Source: Tabrizicola_A sp964393035 (GTDB lineage Bacteria; Pseudomonadota; Alphaproteobacteria; Rhodobacterales; Rhodobacteraceae). Taken from it: a stretch of DNA of 64,000 nt. Location: assembly GCA_964393035.1 (NCBI GenBank), contig CAYMRX010000004.1, forward strand, positions 1 through 64,000, in the 5' to 3' direction. Under the pieces are notes generated by a model. That model did no database searches and was not told where the DNA came from. It saw only the letters and a program-made list of their open reading frames with translations. Both the position numbers and the translations under genes were made by a program. Shown here piece by piece: positions 26,326-35,590 of the stretch; position 1 is the first letter of the stretch; each line of letters begins with the position of its first letter.

Positions 26326-27390
26326 TCAGTCTCCCACGACCTGAATGGCGCCGGGGGCAAAGCGGATCGCCGCTTTGGCACCCCGTTCCAGACCCGCGTC
26401 GCCCGTGGCCGGGCTTTGCACCCGGGCTGTCACCTCGGTGCCGTCGGAAAGCGCCAGATGCACATGGGTATCGGTGCCGAAATAGACCAGATTGGTGATG
26501 GTGGCGGGCAGGGCGTCCGCCTCGCCCAAGGCCGCAAGCCGCACCTGTTCGGGCCGCACCGTCAGCGTCACATCGCCGGTGGCAGGGGCCGCAAGGTCGA
26601 CCACATCCCCCGAGGCGAGCCGTGCCTGCGCGCCTTCCGCCTTGGCGGCAAGGAAATTCGTCTCGCCGATGAAGCTGGCCACAAAGCGGTTCTTGGGCCG
26701 GGTATAAATCTCTTTCGCCGTGCCGACCTGCTGCAACTTGCCGTTCGACATGACGCCGATGCGGTCCGACATGGTCAAGGCTTCTTCCTGATCGTGGGTC
26801 ACGAAGACAAAGGTGATGCCGGTTTCCCGTTGCAGCCGCTTCAATTCGATCTGCATCGCCTGGCGCAGTTTCAGATCCAGGGCCGACAGGGGTTCATCCA
26901 GCAAAAGCACCTTCGGCTGCGGCGCCAGCGCGCGGGCCAGCGCCACGCGCTGCTGTTGGCCGCCAGAAAGCTGGCTGGTCTTGCGCCCGGCCATCGCCTC
27001 CAGCTTCACCAGCGCCAGCATCTTTTCGGTGCGCGCCGCGACTTCCGCCTTGGGTTTGCCCATCATTTCAAGCCCGAACGAGATGTTCTGCGCCACCGTC
27101 AGATGCGGGAAAAGCGCGTAGGACTGGAACACCGTGTTCACCGGGCGCTTGTTCGGCGGCAGGTAGGTGATGTCCTGCCCATCCAGCAAGATCAGCCCAT
27201 CGGTCGGCATTTCAAAGCCCGCGATCAGGCGCAGCAGCGTGGTCTTGCCGCAGCCCGAGGGACCGAGAAGGGTAAAGAACTCGCCCTGACGGATTTCGAC
27301 CGACACATCGTCCAGCGCCCGCACAGCGGCGTCGCCTTGGCCAAAGGCCTTCACGACGTTCCGCGCCTCAATGGCGTTCTTTGCCGTCAT
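26326..27390 (-). CDS. polyamine-type ABC transporter ATP-binding protein (PotA-like)
   Basis: A 354-residue ATPase that powers the importer. Walker A GPSGCGKTT at 43-51, Q-loop near VFQS (87-90), signature LSGGQ at 141-145, Walker B VLLLDEP at 161-167, switch His in VTHDQEEAL, then a C-terminal TOBE regulatory domain (about 275-350). It is the first gene of the transporter operon; the amidase at 27439-28899 lies 48 bases upstream on the same strand and may head the same transcript. Confidence 0.95.
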   Translation of the reverse strand: MTAKNAIEARNVVKAFGQGDAAVRALDDVSVEIRQGEFFTLLGPSGCGKTTLLRLIAGFEMPTDGLILLDGQDITYLPPNKRPVNTVFQSYALFPHLTVAQNISFGLEMMGKPKAEVAARTEKMLALVKLEAMAGRKTSQLSGGQQQRVALARALAPQPKVLLLDEPLSALDLKLRQAMQIELKRLQRETGITFVFVTHDQEEALTMSDRIGVMSNGKLQQVGTAKEIYTRPKNRFVASFIGETNFLAAKAEGAQARLASGDVVDLAAPATGDVTLTVRPEQVRLAALGEADALPATITNLVYFGTDTHVHLALSDGTEVTARVQSPATGDAGLERGAKAAIRFAPGAIQVVGD

Positions 27391-27438
27391 GGTGACTCGC
27401 TCCCTGTTATTTTGATCATATTTGGACTGCGTTTTTCC

Positions 27439-28899
27439 TCAGGGTGCAACAGAAACCTGCGATCCGGCGGCGATTGGTGCGCGACGCGCATCCCAGGGTT
27501 GTGCCAACTCAAGTTCTGCGCAAAGGGCGATCAAAAGCTCATCCTCGCCGAAAGCCGCCGCCAGATGGAGGCCGATGGGCAGGCCATTGGCCGACATCGC
27601 AAGCGGCAGGCTGGCGGCGGGTTGGCCGCTGGCGTTGAAGATGGCGCAGAAGGGCGAATAGGCGAAAATTCCTTTCGGTCCGATGCGATAGGCGACGTAA
27701 TCCTCGCTGTCATGGTTGAAGCGGCCGATGCGGGCCGGGGGGTCGGCCAAGGTGGCGGACAGAAGAATATCAGGCCCGCCCGCAAAGAACCCCGCCATCT
27801 GGCGGCCAAAGGCGTGAATTTCACCAACCGCCTCCAGATAGCGCGTCGGGTGCAGGGTATCGGCATGGGCGCAAGCCCCCCGGCTGACGCCTTCGACCAG
27901 ATCGGGCGACAGGGGCCGCCCCTTCAGCGCCTTTTTCACCCCCAAGGCCGTGCCGACCCCGACAATATCGGTCCAGGCCCGCATCATCATCGGCACATCG
28001 GCGTCGGGCAGGGCAGGGGTAACATGATGGCCAAGGCTTTCCAAAAGCCGCCCGGCCGCGTGCACCGCCTCGGCCACCTCGGGATGGATGAGATCACCGG
28101 TAAAGGTGGTGTCGCAGATCGCCACCCGCAAGCGGCGGGGCGGGCGGCTGATGGCATCGGCATGGCTGGTCCGCAGCGGGGGTGCCACATAGGGCGCGCC
28201 CAGATCCGACCCGGCGCAGGCGTCCAGCATCCGCGCGGTGTCGCGCACCGAGCGCGTCAGAAACCCGTCAATCGCCATGCCCGCCCAACCTTCGCCCACA
28301 AACGGCCCGTCGGGCAACCGGGCGCGGGTGGGCTTGAAGCCGAAAAGCCCGCAGCTTGCGGCCGGAATGCGCACCGATCCGCCGCCGTCTGATCCATGCG
28401 CCATGGCGACGATCCCGGCCGCCACCGCAGCGCCCGCGCCCCCGGAGGATCCGCCGGGCGTATGGTCAAGGTTCCAAGGGTTGCGCGTCGGCCCGCCGTA
28501 AACCGCGGCTTCGGTCGCAGTGCCGATGCCGCCTTCGGGGCTGGTGGTGCGGCCAAAGGTGACGACGCCTGTGGCGCGGATGCGTTCGAAAATCGCTGAA
28601 TCGCGGCTGTATCGGGTATCGGCCAACAACCGGCTGCCATTGTGGCCGGGGAAATCAACGGCCTCGCAGCCAAGGTCTTTCAACAAAAATGGCACGCCCC
28701 GGAACGGCCCCTGCGGCAGGCCCTCGGCAATCGTCCGGCGCGCCACGCCCTCTTGCACCTGCACAACGGCATTGAGGGCAGGATTGCGCGCCGCGACCGC
28801 GGCAAGGGCGGCCTCCAGCAGTTCCGTCGGCGACACCTGACCCGAGGCGACCCAGCCTGCCAGTTCGGTTGCGTCTTTTGCGCCAAGATCCCCGATCAT
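27439..28899 (-). CDS. amidase signature family hydrolase, upstream of the ABC operon
   Basis: A 486-residue Ser-cisSer-Lys amidase: Lys74 (FLLKDLGCEA), Ser151/152 (PGGSSGGAGAA), Ser175 (SDGGGSVRIPA). The spacing is the same as in the amidase at 21998-23413, but overall the two are diverged and not recent duplicates. The start at 28899 is preceded by a GGGGG run; ATGs at 28923 and 28950 are alternatives. Placed 48 bases before the transporter ATPase, it probably belongs to the same unit, suggesting that the imported compound is an amide. Confidence 0.92.
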   Translation of the reverse strand: MIGDLGAKDATELAGWVASGQVSPTELLEAALAAVAARNPALNAVVQVQEGVARRTIAEGLPQGPFRGVPFLLKDLGCEAVDFPGHNGSRLLADTRYSRDSAIFERIRATGVVTFGRTTSPEGGIGTATEAAVYGGPTRNPWNLDHTPGGSSGGAGAAVAAGIVAMAHGSDGGGSVRIPAASCGLFGFKPTRARLPDGPFVGEGWAGMAIDGFLTRSVRDTARMLDACAGSDLGAPYVAPPLRTSHADAISRPPRRLRVAICDTTFTGDLIHPEVAEAVHAAGRLLESLGHHVTPALPDADVPMMMRAWTDIVGVGTALGVKKALKGRPLSPDLVEGVSRGACAHADTLHPTRYLEAVGEIHAFGRQMAGFFAGGPDILLSATLADPPARIGRFNHDSEDYVAYRIGPKGIFAYSPFCAIFNASGQPAASLPLAMSANGLPIGLHLAAAFGEDELLIALCAELELAQPWDARRAPIAAGSQVSVAP

Positions 28900-29040
28900 T
28901 GCATGCCCCCGGCTCTCCCCCATCTCTTGCCGCAGCCTGATCCGCGCCATGGCCAAAGTCACGCCTGCCCGCGCCGCCGGGCGTGTCGGTTTTGACCCGT
29001 CGGGGGGCTTTGCCCGGTCGTGCCGCTTCAAGGCCGCAGG

Positions 29041-30762
29041 TCAGGCCCGGGGTGCAAAGCGGGCGATGATTTCGCAAACGGATTCCGGTGTCAGCGGCTT
29101 GGCAAGATAGCCATCCAACCCTGCGTCCAGATAGCGGCGGCGATGCGCATCGGTGGCGTCGGCGGTCATCGCCACGACCGGCACCCGCGCTGCCCGGCTC
29201 GGCAGCTTGCGGATCAGCCGCAGGGTGCCCAGCCCGTCCAGCCCCGGCATGTTCATATCCAGAAACACAAGGTCGGGTGCGGCCTGCCGGATCTTGTCCA
29301 AGGCTTCCTGACCGGAAGCCGCCTCCTCGGTCGCCACGCCCAAAAGCCGCAGATGGGCGCGGGCCACCAGACGGTTGGTGGCAATGTCGTCGACGATCAA
29401 TACCCGCGTGGCCTTGGCCACATCGGTGCCCGGTTGCGGAGTGCTGGCGTGGTCCGGGGCGGCTTGCGGGCTGATTTCGGTGGTGAACCCCAGGGTCAGC
29501 AGGAAACGCGCCCCCTCGGTGCTGGGCAAAAGCACCATGTCGCCCCCCATCGAGCGCGCCAGCGCCCGGGTGATCGACAGGCCCAACCCGGTGCCGGGCT
29601 GCGCAGATGGCCCGCGCTGGAAGGGTTGAAAGATGCGCTCGGCCTCAGAGTCGGAAATGCCCGGCCCGGTATCGGAAAAGATGATGGCGATCTTGCCATC
29701 GGCAGAAAGTTCGGCCTGCACCGCAACGCCGCCCCAGCGGGTATGTTTCAGCGCGTTGGAAAACAGGTTGGTCAGGCATTGCCGCAGCCGCTGCGGGTCC
29801 AGCACGGCGCGGGTGGGCAGGTCGGACGAGATGGCAAGCCCGATCAGCAGGCCCTGTGCCTCGAACAGGGGGCGATAAAGCTCTGCCGCTGCAGCGATTT
29901 CGCGCGCGGGATCACAAGGCACCGGACGGATCGGCAAATGCCCCGCCTCGATCGCGGACATGTCGAGGATGTCATCAAGAATGACGGCGAGTCCGCGGGC
30001 AGCATCGGTCACCAGCCGCAGCCGCTCCATCGAGGCCGGATCGCGCGCCTGCATCATCTCGGCATGGCCCAGCCCCAGAATGGCATTCAGGGGCGTGCGC
30101 AATTCGTGGCTCATCTGCGCCAGAAACCGGGATTTGGCCTGATCCGCAGCCCGCGCGGTTGCGCGTTCGCGCGCCATTCCGGCATGAAGGGCATGGTTGG
30201 CGTGGATGATTGCCCACACGCAATAGGCCGCAACCACGAGGGAAATCATGCCCAGAGGCATATCGGCCCCGCCGCTGCGGCTGTACCAAGCCAGCAGCAG
30301 AGCGATGGCCGCGACCGTGAACGAGGTGGCCAGACCCACCACGGCATAGGGTTTGTGAATGACCCGAACCGAGGCCAGTTGCAGCAAGGAAAGGCTGATC
30401 GCGCCTGCCGCATAGGCCTGTGCCAACGGCAGATTGGACCTGAAACACAGCACAAGCATGGCGGTGAATGCCATGTGCGACAGATGGACGGCAAAGAGCG
30501 TGCCAAGATAGTGGTGCGGCGCCTCGGCCGGCTTCAAGCCTTTCATCCAGCGCAGGCCCAGACCTTCGGCGGCAAAATCGGCAACAGCCAGCAAGGCCAC
30601 GATATGGGGCGGCACAAAGATCGCGCCGATGATGTAATTGACGCCCAGTATGAAATTGCGCAGCGCATGGTCCTGTTCCAGCATGCGATGCTGACGCGCG
30701 ATTTCTTCGGCGGGAATTGCCGCGATCCGGGCGTGCAGGCGCATGATAACCGCCGGTCGCAT
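29041..30762 (-). CDS. hybrid sensor histidine kinase with C-terminal receiver
   Basis: A 573-residue membrane sensor. Five or six membrane spans occupy about residues 35-190 with short loops, so sensing is likely within or near the membrane. The HisKA box SHELRTPLN carries phospho-acceptor His219; the ATPase domain follows, with an N-box LFSNALKHT, DTGPGIS and GTGLGLS; a receiver domain (about 450-565) carries Asp502 (FLDMNMPGLDG) and a late Lys in AKPL. No response regulator or phosphotransferase gene is adjacent, so its output partner is elsewhere. An alternative start at 30744 would shorten it by six residues. Confidence 0.93.
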   Translation of the reverse strand: MRPAVIMRLHARIAAIPAEEIARQHRMLEQDHALRNFILGVNYIIGAIFVPPHIVALLAVADFAAEGLGLRWMKGLKPAEAPHHYLGTLFAVHLSHMAFTAMLVLCFRSNLPLAQAYAAGAISLSLLQLASVRVIHKPYAVVGLATSFTVAAIALLLAWYSRSGGADMPLGMISLVVAAYCVWAIIHANHALHAGMARERATARAADQAKSRFLAQMSHELRTPLNAILGLGHAEMMQARDPASMERLRLVTDAARGLAVILDDILDMSAIEAGHLPIRPVPCDPAREIAAAAELYRPLFEAQGLLIGLAISSDLPTRAVLDPQRLRQCLTNLFSNALKHTRWGGVAVQAELSADGKIAIIFSDTGPGISDSEAERIFQPFQRGPSAQPGTGLGLSITRALARSMGGDMVLLPSTEGARFLLTLGFTTEISPQAAPDHASTPQPGTDVAKATRVLIVDDIATNRLVARAHLRLLGVATEEAASGQEALDKIRQAAPDLVFLDMNMPGLDGLGTLRLIRKLPSRAARVPVVAMTADATDAHRRRYLDAGLDGYLAKPLTPESVCEIIARFAPRA

Positions 30763-30855
30763 TTTTCACAGGGCCTTCAACTAAGATGATAATTTGATAT
30801 AGGAAATGTTCACCCTGTCGCGTCAAGCGAGAAACGGCCCATGATCATTAGAGTG

Positions 30856-31185
30856 TCACGGACTGATCATAAGTTGCTGTTTCAGCACTCCGTCCACTCC
30901 AATGATCAGGATCTGCTGATCCGTCGTCACCACGGCAAACCAGCCCTTGCCAGCGGTCACCGCCTCGGCCACCAGCCCATCGGGCAGGGTGATCTCGGCG
31001 GGCAACACCGGGATCAGCACCGGGGGCAATGCGGTGGCGGCGTTTCCATCCGGCATGCGGGTGACAAGCAGCCAAACCACCGTTATGACACCGACGATCA
31101 TGGTGACCATCAGCACCATCACCAACCCCTTGAGAAGGCGCAGGCTGGGCGGCAGGTCCGGTGGGGCGTCAGGAGTGTCTTGCAT
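30856..31185 (-). CDS. DUF6476-like small membrane protein
   Basis: A 109-residue protein with a Pro-rich N-terminus, one strong membrane span (about 21-44, LVMVLMVTMIVGVITVVWLLV) and a periplasmic C-terminal beta-rich segment (LPAEITLPDGLVAEAVTAGK onward). It matches a small Rhodobacterales family (DUF6476) of unknown function. AGAAGG lies seven bases before the ATG at 31185. The ATG overlaps that of the divergent rluD in a shared CATG. Confidence 0.7.
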   Translation of the reverse strand: MQDTPDAPPDLPPSLRLLKGLVMVLMVTMIVGVITVVWLLVTRMPDGNAATALPPVLIPVLPAEITLPDGLVAEAVTAGKGWFAVVTTDQQILIIGVDGVLKQQLMISP

Positions 31186-32215
31186 GGCGATGCCTTCTGA
31201 AAACGGCTGGCTGCATCTTACCATCGGGGAAGATGCGCCCGCCCGTCTTGATAAGGCGCTTGCAGCCCTTGTGCCAGAGGAAGCGGCGCTGTCGCGATCG
31301 CGCCTGATGAAGATGATCGACGAGGGCGATGTGCTGATGGATGGCGTGGCCATCACCAACCCCAAGGCCAAGGTGGCAGAAGGGCAGCTCTATGCCCTGC
31401 GCCTTGCCCCCGCGGTCGAGGTGGAGACGCTGGCCGAAGACATTCCCCTGACCGTCATCTGGGAAGACAATGATCTGATTGTCATCGACAAGCCTGCCGG
31501 AATGGTGGTGCATCCGGCCCCCGGCACGCCTTCGGGCACGCTGGTGAACGCGCTGTTGCACCATTGCGGTGACACGCTGTCGGGTATCGGCGGCGAACGG
31601 CGCCCGGGTATCGTGCATCGCATCGACAAGGATACCACGGGCCTTCTGGTGGTGGCGAAATCAGACCGGGCGCATCACGGGCTTGCCGCCCAGTTCGAGG
31701 CCCATTCCGTGAACCGTCACTATCTGGCGGTCGTGCATGGCCAGCCCGATGCCTATGATCCGCGCCTGCGCGGCCTAAGGGGGATCAGCTTTGAACAGGG
31801 GGGCATTTTGAAGATCGCCACCCATCTGGCCCGCCACAAAACCGACCGCCAAAGGCAAGCCGTGGTCTGGAACGAGGGTCGCCACGCCGTCACCCGCGCC
31901 CATGTGCTGGAAAGCTTTCAGGGCGCGGCCAGCTTGATGGAATGTTGGCTTGAGACAGGGCGCACCCATCAGATCCGGGTGCATATGTCTTATGCGGGCC
32001 ATGGGTTGTTGGGGGACCAGACCTATGGCGGCAAGCGGCGGTTGCCGGAAAAGCTGTTCGGGGCGGCGGCAGAGTTGGCCAACAGCTTCCCCCGGCAGGC
32101 GCTGCATGCGGCGAGTTTGGGCTTTGAACATCCGGTCACGGGCGAGGAACTGGAGTTTGAAAGCCCGTTGCCTGACGATATGTCGAACCTTCTCAAGGCT
32201 TTGCGTGGGGTGTAA
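31184..32215 (+). CDS. 23S rRNA pseudouridine synthase, RluD family
   Basis: Converts specific uridines of 23S rRNA to pseudouridine. The 343-residue protein has an N-terminal S4 RNA-binding domain (about 18-75) and a RluA-type catalytic domain with HRIDKDTTGLLVVAKS, catalytic Asp148. AGGAG at 31171-31175 sits eight bases before the ATG at 31184, which decides against the ATG at 31190 and the longer frame. Which uridines are modified (RluD or RluC type) is inferred, hence no symbol. The start codon overlaps the divergent gene's start. Confidence 0.93.
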   Translation: MAMPSENGWLHLTIGEDAPARLDKALAALVPEEAALSRSRLMKMIDEGDVLMDGVAITNPKAKVAEGQLYALRLAPAVEVETLAEDIPLTVIWEDNDLIVIDKPAGMVVHPAPGTPSGTLVNALLHHCGDTLSGIGGERRPGIVHRIDKDTTGLLVVAKSDRAHHGLAAQFEAHSVNRHYLAVVHGQPDAYDPRLRGLRGISFEQGGILKIATHLARHKTDRQRQAVVWNEGRHAVTRAHVLESFQGAASLMECWLETGRTHQIRVHMSYAGHGLLGDQTYGGKRRLPEKLFGAAAELANSFPRQALHAASLGFEHPVTGEELEFESPLPDDMSNLLKALRGV

Positions 32216-32224
32216 GCCAACCCG

Positions 32225-32265
32225 CGCTCACGCGTTCGTTTCCTCTTGTTACGGCTTCGTGAGCG
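32225..32265. repeat. 8-bp inverted repeat after rluD-like gene
   Basis: CGCTCACG at 32225-32232 and CGTGAGCG at 32258-32265 are perfectly complementary, with a 25-base spacer, beginning nine bases after the stop codon. It could be a weak terminator; there is no T-run. The rest of the region up to kup at 32417 shows no clear signal. Confidence 0.4.
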
Positions 32266-32416
32266 GCGTAGGTTGCGACCATGCCGACGGAATCGGCAGT
32301 TGCGCCGGAGTGCTTACAGGGGTCGTCTGCCAGACCTCCCAAACTTCCTAGCCGACCTGCCGACCCTTGGGGTTGGCTGTGTGGTCCAACCGATCCCGAA
32401 ATCAAAGCTGGATGCC

Positions 32417-34405
32417 ATGATCCACGATCCCGTCCGCCCCGCGGACCCCGAACAATTGCCGCTTTTCGATGAAGAAGCGTTGGACATCGCCGATTATCTG
32501 CGTGCGGAATCCGATGCCGAAGCGGACATCCACCATTCCGATCATGACCGCCAGGGGATGACGGCGCTGGTGATCGGGGCGATCGGGGTGGTCTACGGCG
32601 ACATCGGCACCTCGCCGCTTTACGCCTTCCGCGAGGCGCTGCACGCCACCGCCGCCGAAGGCACCCAGCCCGGCCGCCCCGAGGTGTTGGGGTTGCTGTC
32701 GCTCTTGGTCTGGACATTGGTGCTGATCGTCACCGTGAAATACATTTTCGCGCTGTTGCGTGTCGACAACCGGGGCGAAGGCGGGGTGCTGGCGCTTTAC
32801 ACGCTGGTGCGTCTGGCGCTAGGCCGCCGCTCCTTGCCCATTCTGGCGCTGGCCATCATGGCCGCAGCCCTTTTTGGCGGCGATGCCGTCATTACGCCCG
32901 CAATCTCGGTGCTGTCGGCGGTTGAAGGCATGGAGATGGTGCTGCCCGACCTCAATCAATGGGTGCTTCCGGTTGCCATCGGCATCCTTTTGGCGCTGTT
33001 CATCGTGCAGCGGCGCGGCACCGCCAAGATTGCCCGCTTTTTCGGGCCGATCACCGTGGTGTGGTTTCTGACGCTGGGCGGGCTTGGCCTGTGGCACATG
33101 GCGGCGAACCCCGGCATTCTTGCGGCCCTGAACCCGGCCTGGGGGCTTGGCTTTCTGATCGCCCACAAGGGGGTGGCCTTTGTCGTGCTGGGCGCGGTCT
33201 TTCTGGCCGTCACCGGGGGCGAGGCGCTTTATGCCGATCTTGGCCATTTCGGCCGGCGTCCGATCGTCATTGCGTGGTTTGCACTGATCTTCCCCGCCTT
33301 GGTGCTGAATTACCTCGGGCAGGGCGCGCTGGTGCTGTCGAATCCCGCCGCGCTGGAAAACCCCTTCTTCTCGATGGCCTCGGGCCACGCCTTGCCTGCG
33401 CTGGTGCTTTTGGCGACAGCCGCCACCGTGATTGCGGCCCAAGCGGTGATTTCGGGGGCGTTTTCGATGGCGCGCGCCGCGATCCAACTGGGCTTTTTGC
33501 CCCGGCTGACCATGCGCCATACCGCAGAAAGCGCCTCGGGACAGATCTATATCGGCGCCGTCAACTGGACGCTTCTGTTCGGCGTCCTGTGGCTGGTCGT
33601 GTCGTTCCGCAGTTCCACCGCGCTGGCCTCGGCCTATGGGATTTCGGTGACCGGCAGCATGGTGCTGGAAACCATGCTGGGGGCGTTGTTCCTGTGGCGG
33701 GCCAAGAAACTGCCGCTGGTGATCAGCCTGCTGCTCATTGCCCCGGTCATCATGGTGGAGTTGGCCTTCTTCGCCTCCAACGCGGCCAAGATTGCCGATG
33801 GTGGCTATGTGCCGGTGATTATTGCGGCGGTGCTGTGCCTTATGATGGTGGCGTGGTGGCGCGGCACGCAGCGGGTTTCGGCCCGGCTGCACAAGCTGGC
33901 GATCCCGCTCAACAGTTTTGTCCGCTCGATGCGCAATTCCTCGGTGCAGATCATTCCCGGCACCGCGTTTTTCCTGACGCCCGATGCCGATGTGGTGCCT
34001 TCGGCGCTGTTGCATAACCTGAAACACAACCGGGTCTTGCATGACCAGACCGTGCTTTTGACGGTGGAAACCCTGCGCGTGCCCTATGCCACGCTGGAAG
34101 AACGGGCGGAATATGAGGTGCTGACCGAGCATTTCGCCCGTCTGACCCTGCGCTTTGGCTTCATGGAAACCCCGAACGTCAGCCGCGCCATGGTGCATGC
34201 CCGCCGCTCAGGGCTGAAATTCGACGTCATGGCCTCCACCTTCTTTCTGGGCCGTCGTCGCCCGGTGCCCTCGGGGCCGGGGGGCTTTGGCCGGATGCTG
34301 GACCAGCTTTATGCGACGCTGGCGCGGATCTCGGCCGATCCGACCGACTTCTTCCACTTGCCGCGCGACCGCGTTGTGGAACTGGGCGAGCGGGTGGCGA
34401 TCTGA
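32417..34405 (+). CDS. kup: low-affinity potassium transporter Kup
   Basis: Inner-membrane K+ uptake protein of the KUP/HAK family, 662 residues. A 50-residue acidic cytoplasmic N-terminus is followed by about twelve spans. GVVYGDIGTSPLYAF (first span), GEGGVLALYTL and FGGDAVITPAISVLSAVEG are the family signatures; the C-terminal 120 residues are cytoplasmic. The ATG at 32417 was chosen; the frame is open upstream to 32246 but without similarity. Stands alone between rluD and rpoH. Confidence 0.95.
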   Translation: MIHDPVRPADPEQLPLFDEEALDIADYLRAESDAEADIHHSDHDRQGMTALVIGAIGVVYGDIGTSPLYAFREALHATAAEGTQPGRPEVLGLLSLLVWTLVLIVTVKYIFALLRVDNRGEGGVLALYTLVRLALGRRSLPILALAIMAAALFGGDAVITPAISVLSAVEGMEMVLPDLNQWVLPVAIGILLALFIVQRRGTAKIARFFGPITVVWFLTLGGLGLWHMAANPGILAALNPAWGLGFLIAHKGVAFVVLGAVFLAVTGGEALYADLGHFGRRPIVIAWFALIFPALVLNYLGQGALVLSNPAALENPFFSMASGHALPALVLLATAATVIAAQAVISGAFSMARAAIQLGFLPRLTMRHTAESASGQIYIGAVNWTLLFGVLWLVVSFRSSTALASAYGISVTGSMVLETMLGALFLWRAKKLPLVISLLLIAPVIMVELAFFASNAAKIADGGYVPVIIAAVLCLMMVAWWRGTQRVSARLHKLAIPLNSFVRSMRNSSVQIIPGTAFFLTPDADVVPSALLHNLKHNRVLHDQTVLLTVETLRVPYATLEERAEYEVLTEHFARLTLRFGFMETPNVSRAMVHARRSGLKFDVMASTFFLGRRRPVPSGPGGFGRMLDQLYATLARISADPTDFFHLPRDRVVELGERVAI

Positions 34406-34511
34406 CACAGACCTGACACTTTCGTGAGGTTTTGACATGATCCCGGCTCGTACCCTTGTCTGCGACGGAATTTCGCACATCTGACGTTCATCAATGCGTG
34501 ATAGCGCAATC

Positions 34512-34540
34512 CTTGAAAGCTGCGCGCAAGGGGCATAGAT
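34512..34540 (+). promoter_or_regulatory. possible heat-shock-type promoter of rpoH
   Basis: CTTGAAA at 34512-34518 and GGCATAGAT at 34532-34540 are spaced like a sigma-32 -35 (CTTGAAA) and -10 (CCCATnT-like) pair, about 55-85 bases before the rpoH start. This would make rpoH autoregulated. The -10 match is partial. Confidence 0.4.
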
Positions 34541-34596
34541 TTTCGGCCTTCGGGGGCCGCAATCGGACCCGATGAACGAGGAGAGGGGGCGTCGAA

Positions 34597-35493
34597 ATGA
34601 GCACCTACGCAAATCTGCCTGCACCCAGCCCGGAACAGGGGCTGAACCGCTACATGCAGGACATCCGCAAGTTCCCGATGCTGGAACCGGAAGAAGAATA
34701 CATGCTGGCCAAGGCCTGGGCCGACCGGCAAGATCCGCAGGCGGCGCATCGGCTGGTCACCAGCCACCTGCGTCTGGCCGCGAAAATCGCCATGGGCTAT
34801 CGGGGCTACGGTCTGCCGCAGGCCGAGGTGATTTCCGAGGCCAACGTCGGCCTGATGCAGGCGGTCAAGCGGTTTGACCCGGAAAAGGGCTTTCGTCTGG
34901 CGACCTATGCCATGTGGTGGATCCGCGCCTCGATCCAGGAATATATCCTGCGGTCCTGGTCCTTGGTGAAGCTGGGCACCACATCGGCGCAGAAAAAGCT
35001 GTTCTTCAATCTGCGGAAAGCCAAGGCCAAGGTCGGCGCGCTGGAGGAGGGCGATCTGCGCCCGGAAAATCTGGCGCAGATTGCCAAGGATCTCTCGGTC
35101 AGCGAGGCCGAGGTCATCGCCATGAACCGCCGTCTGGCCGGATCGGATGCCAGCCTGAACGTGCAGGTCGGGGCCGATGGCGAGGGCGGCAGCCAATGGC
35201 AGGATTGGCTGGAAGACGAGGACAGCGATCAGGCCGGGGCCTATGCCGAAAAGGACGAGATGGACATCCGCCTTGGCCTGCTGACCCAGGCGATGGACGC
35301 GCTGAACGAGCGGGAACGCGATGTTCTGGCCAAGCGCCGCCTGTCGGATGAGCCGGTGACGCTGGAAGACCTGTCGGAAAGCTATGGCGTCTCGCGCGAA
35401 CGCATCCGCCAGATCGAGGTGCGCGCCTTTGAAAAGCTGCAAGCGCGGATGCGCGAACTTGCCAAGGGCAAGGGCATGACGGTGCCAGCCTAA
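34597..35493 (+). CDS. rpoH: RNA polymerase heat-shock sigma factor
   Basis: A 298-residue group-3-like sigma factor. Region 1.2/2 starts at NRYMQDIRKFPMLEPEEEYMLA; region 2.4 has FRLATYAMWWIRASIQEYIL; the RpoH box QKKLFFNLRKAK follows, diagnostic of sigma-32; region 4 ends with YGVSRERIRQIEVRAFEKLQ, which binds -35. It directs transcription of chaperone and protease genes; degP and hflKC in this window are plausible targets. GAGG-type site lies upstream of the ATG. Rhodobacterales often have two RpoH forms; this one is of the canonical RpoHI type by its intact RpoH box. Confidence 0.96.
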   Translation: MSTYANLPAPSPEQGLNRYMQDIRKFPMLEPEEEYMLAKAWADRQDPQAAHRLVTSHLRLAAKIAMGYRGYGLPQAEVISEANVGLMQAVKRFDPEKGFRLATYAMWWIRASIQEYILRSWSLVKLGTTSAQKKLFFNLRKAKAKVGALEEGDLRPENLAQIAKDLSVSEAEVIAMNRRLAGSDASLNVQVGADGEGGSQWQDWLEDEDSDQAGAYAEKDEMDIRLGLLTQAMDALNERERDVLAKRRLSDEPVTLEDLSESYGVSRERIRQIEVRAFEKLQARMRELAKGKGMTVPA

Positions 35494-35590
35494 GGGCTGT
35501 GCCGTCATCACCATCGGCGCGTGGGGTTTCCCTTGCCCCGCGCGCCCCAAGCCGCTAGGACCGGGGCCGAACTGCCAAAGGTCTGCTGCG

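Noticed and set aside
26065..28392. A 775-codon plus-strand open frame opposite potA and the amidase
   Set aside because: It is the antisense of well-supported genes; its translation is Arg/Gly/His-rich with no domain, typical of GC-rich shadow frames.
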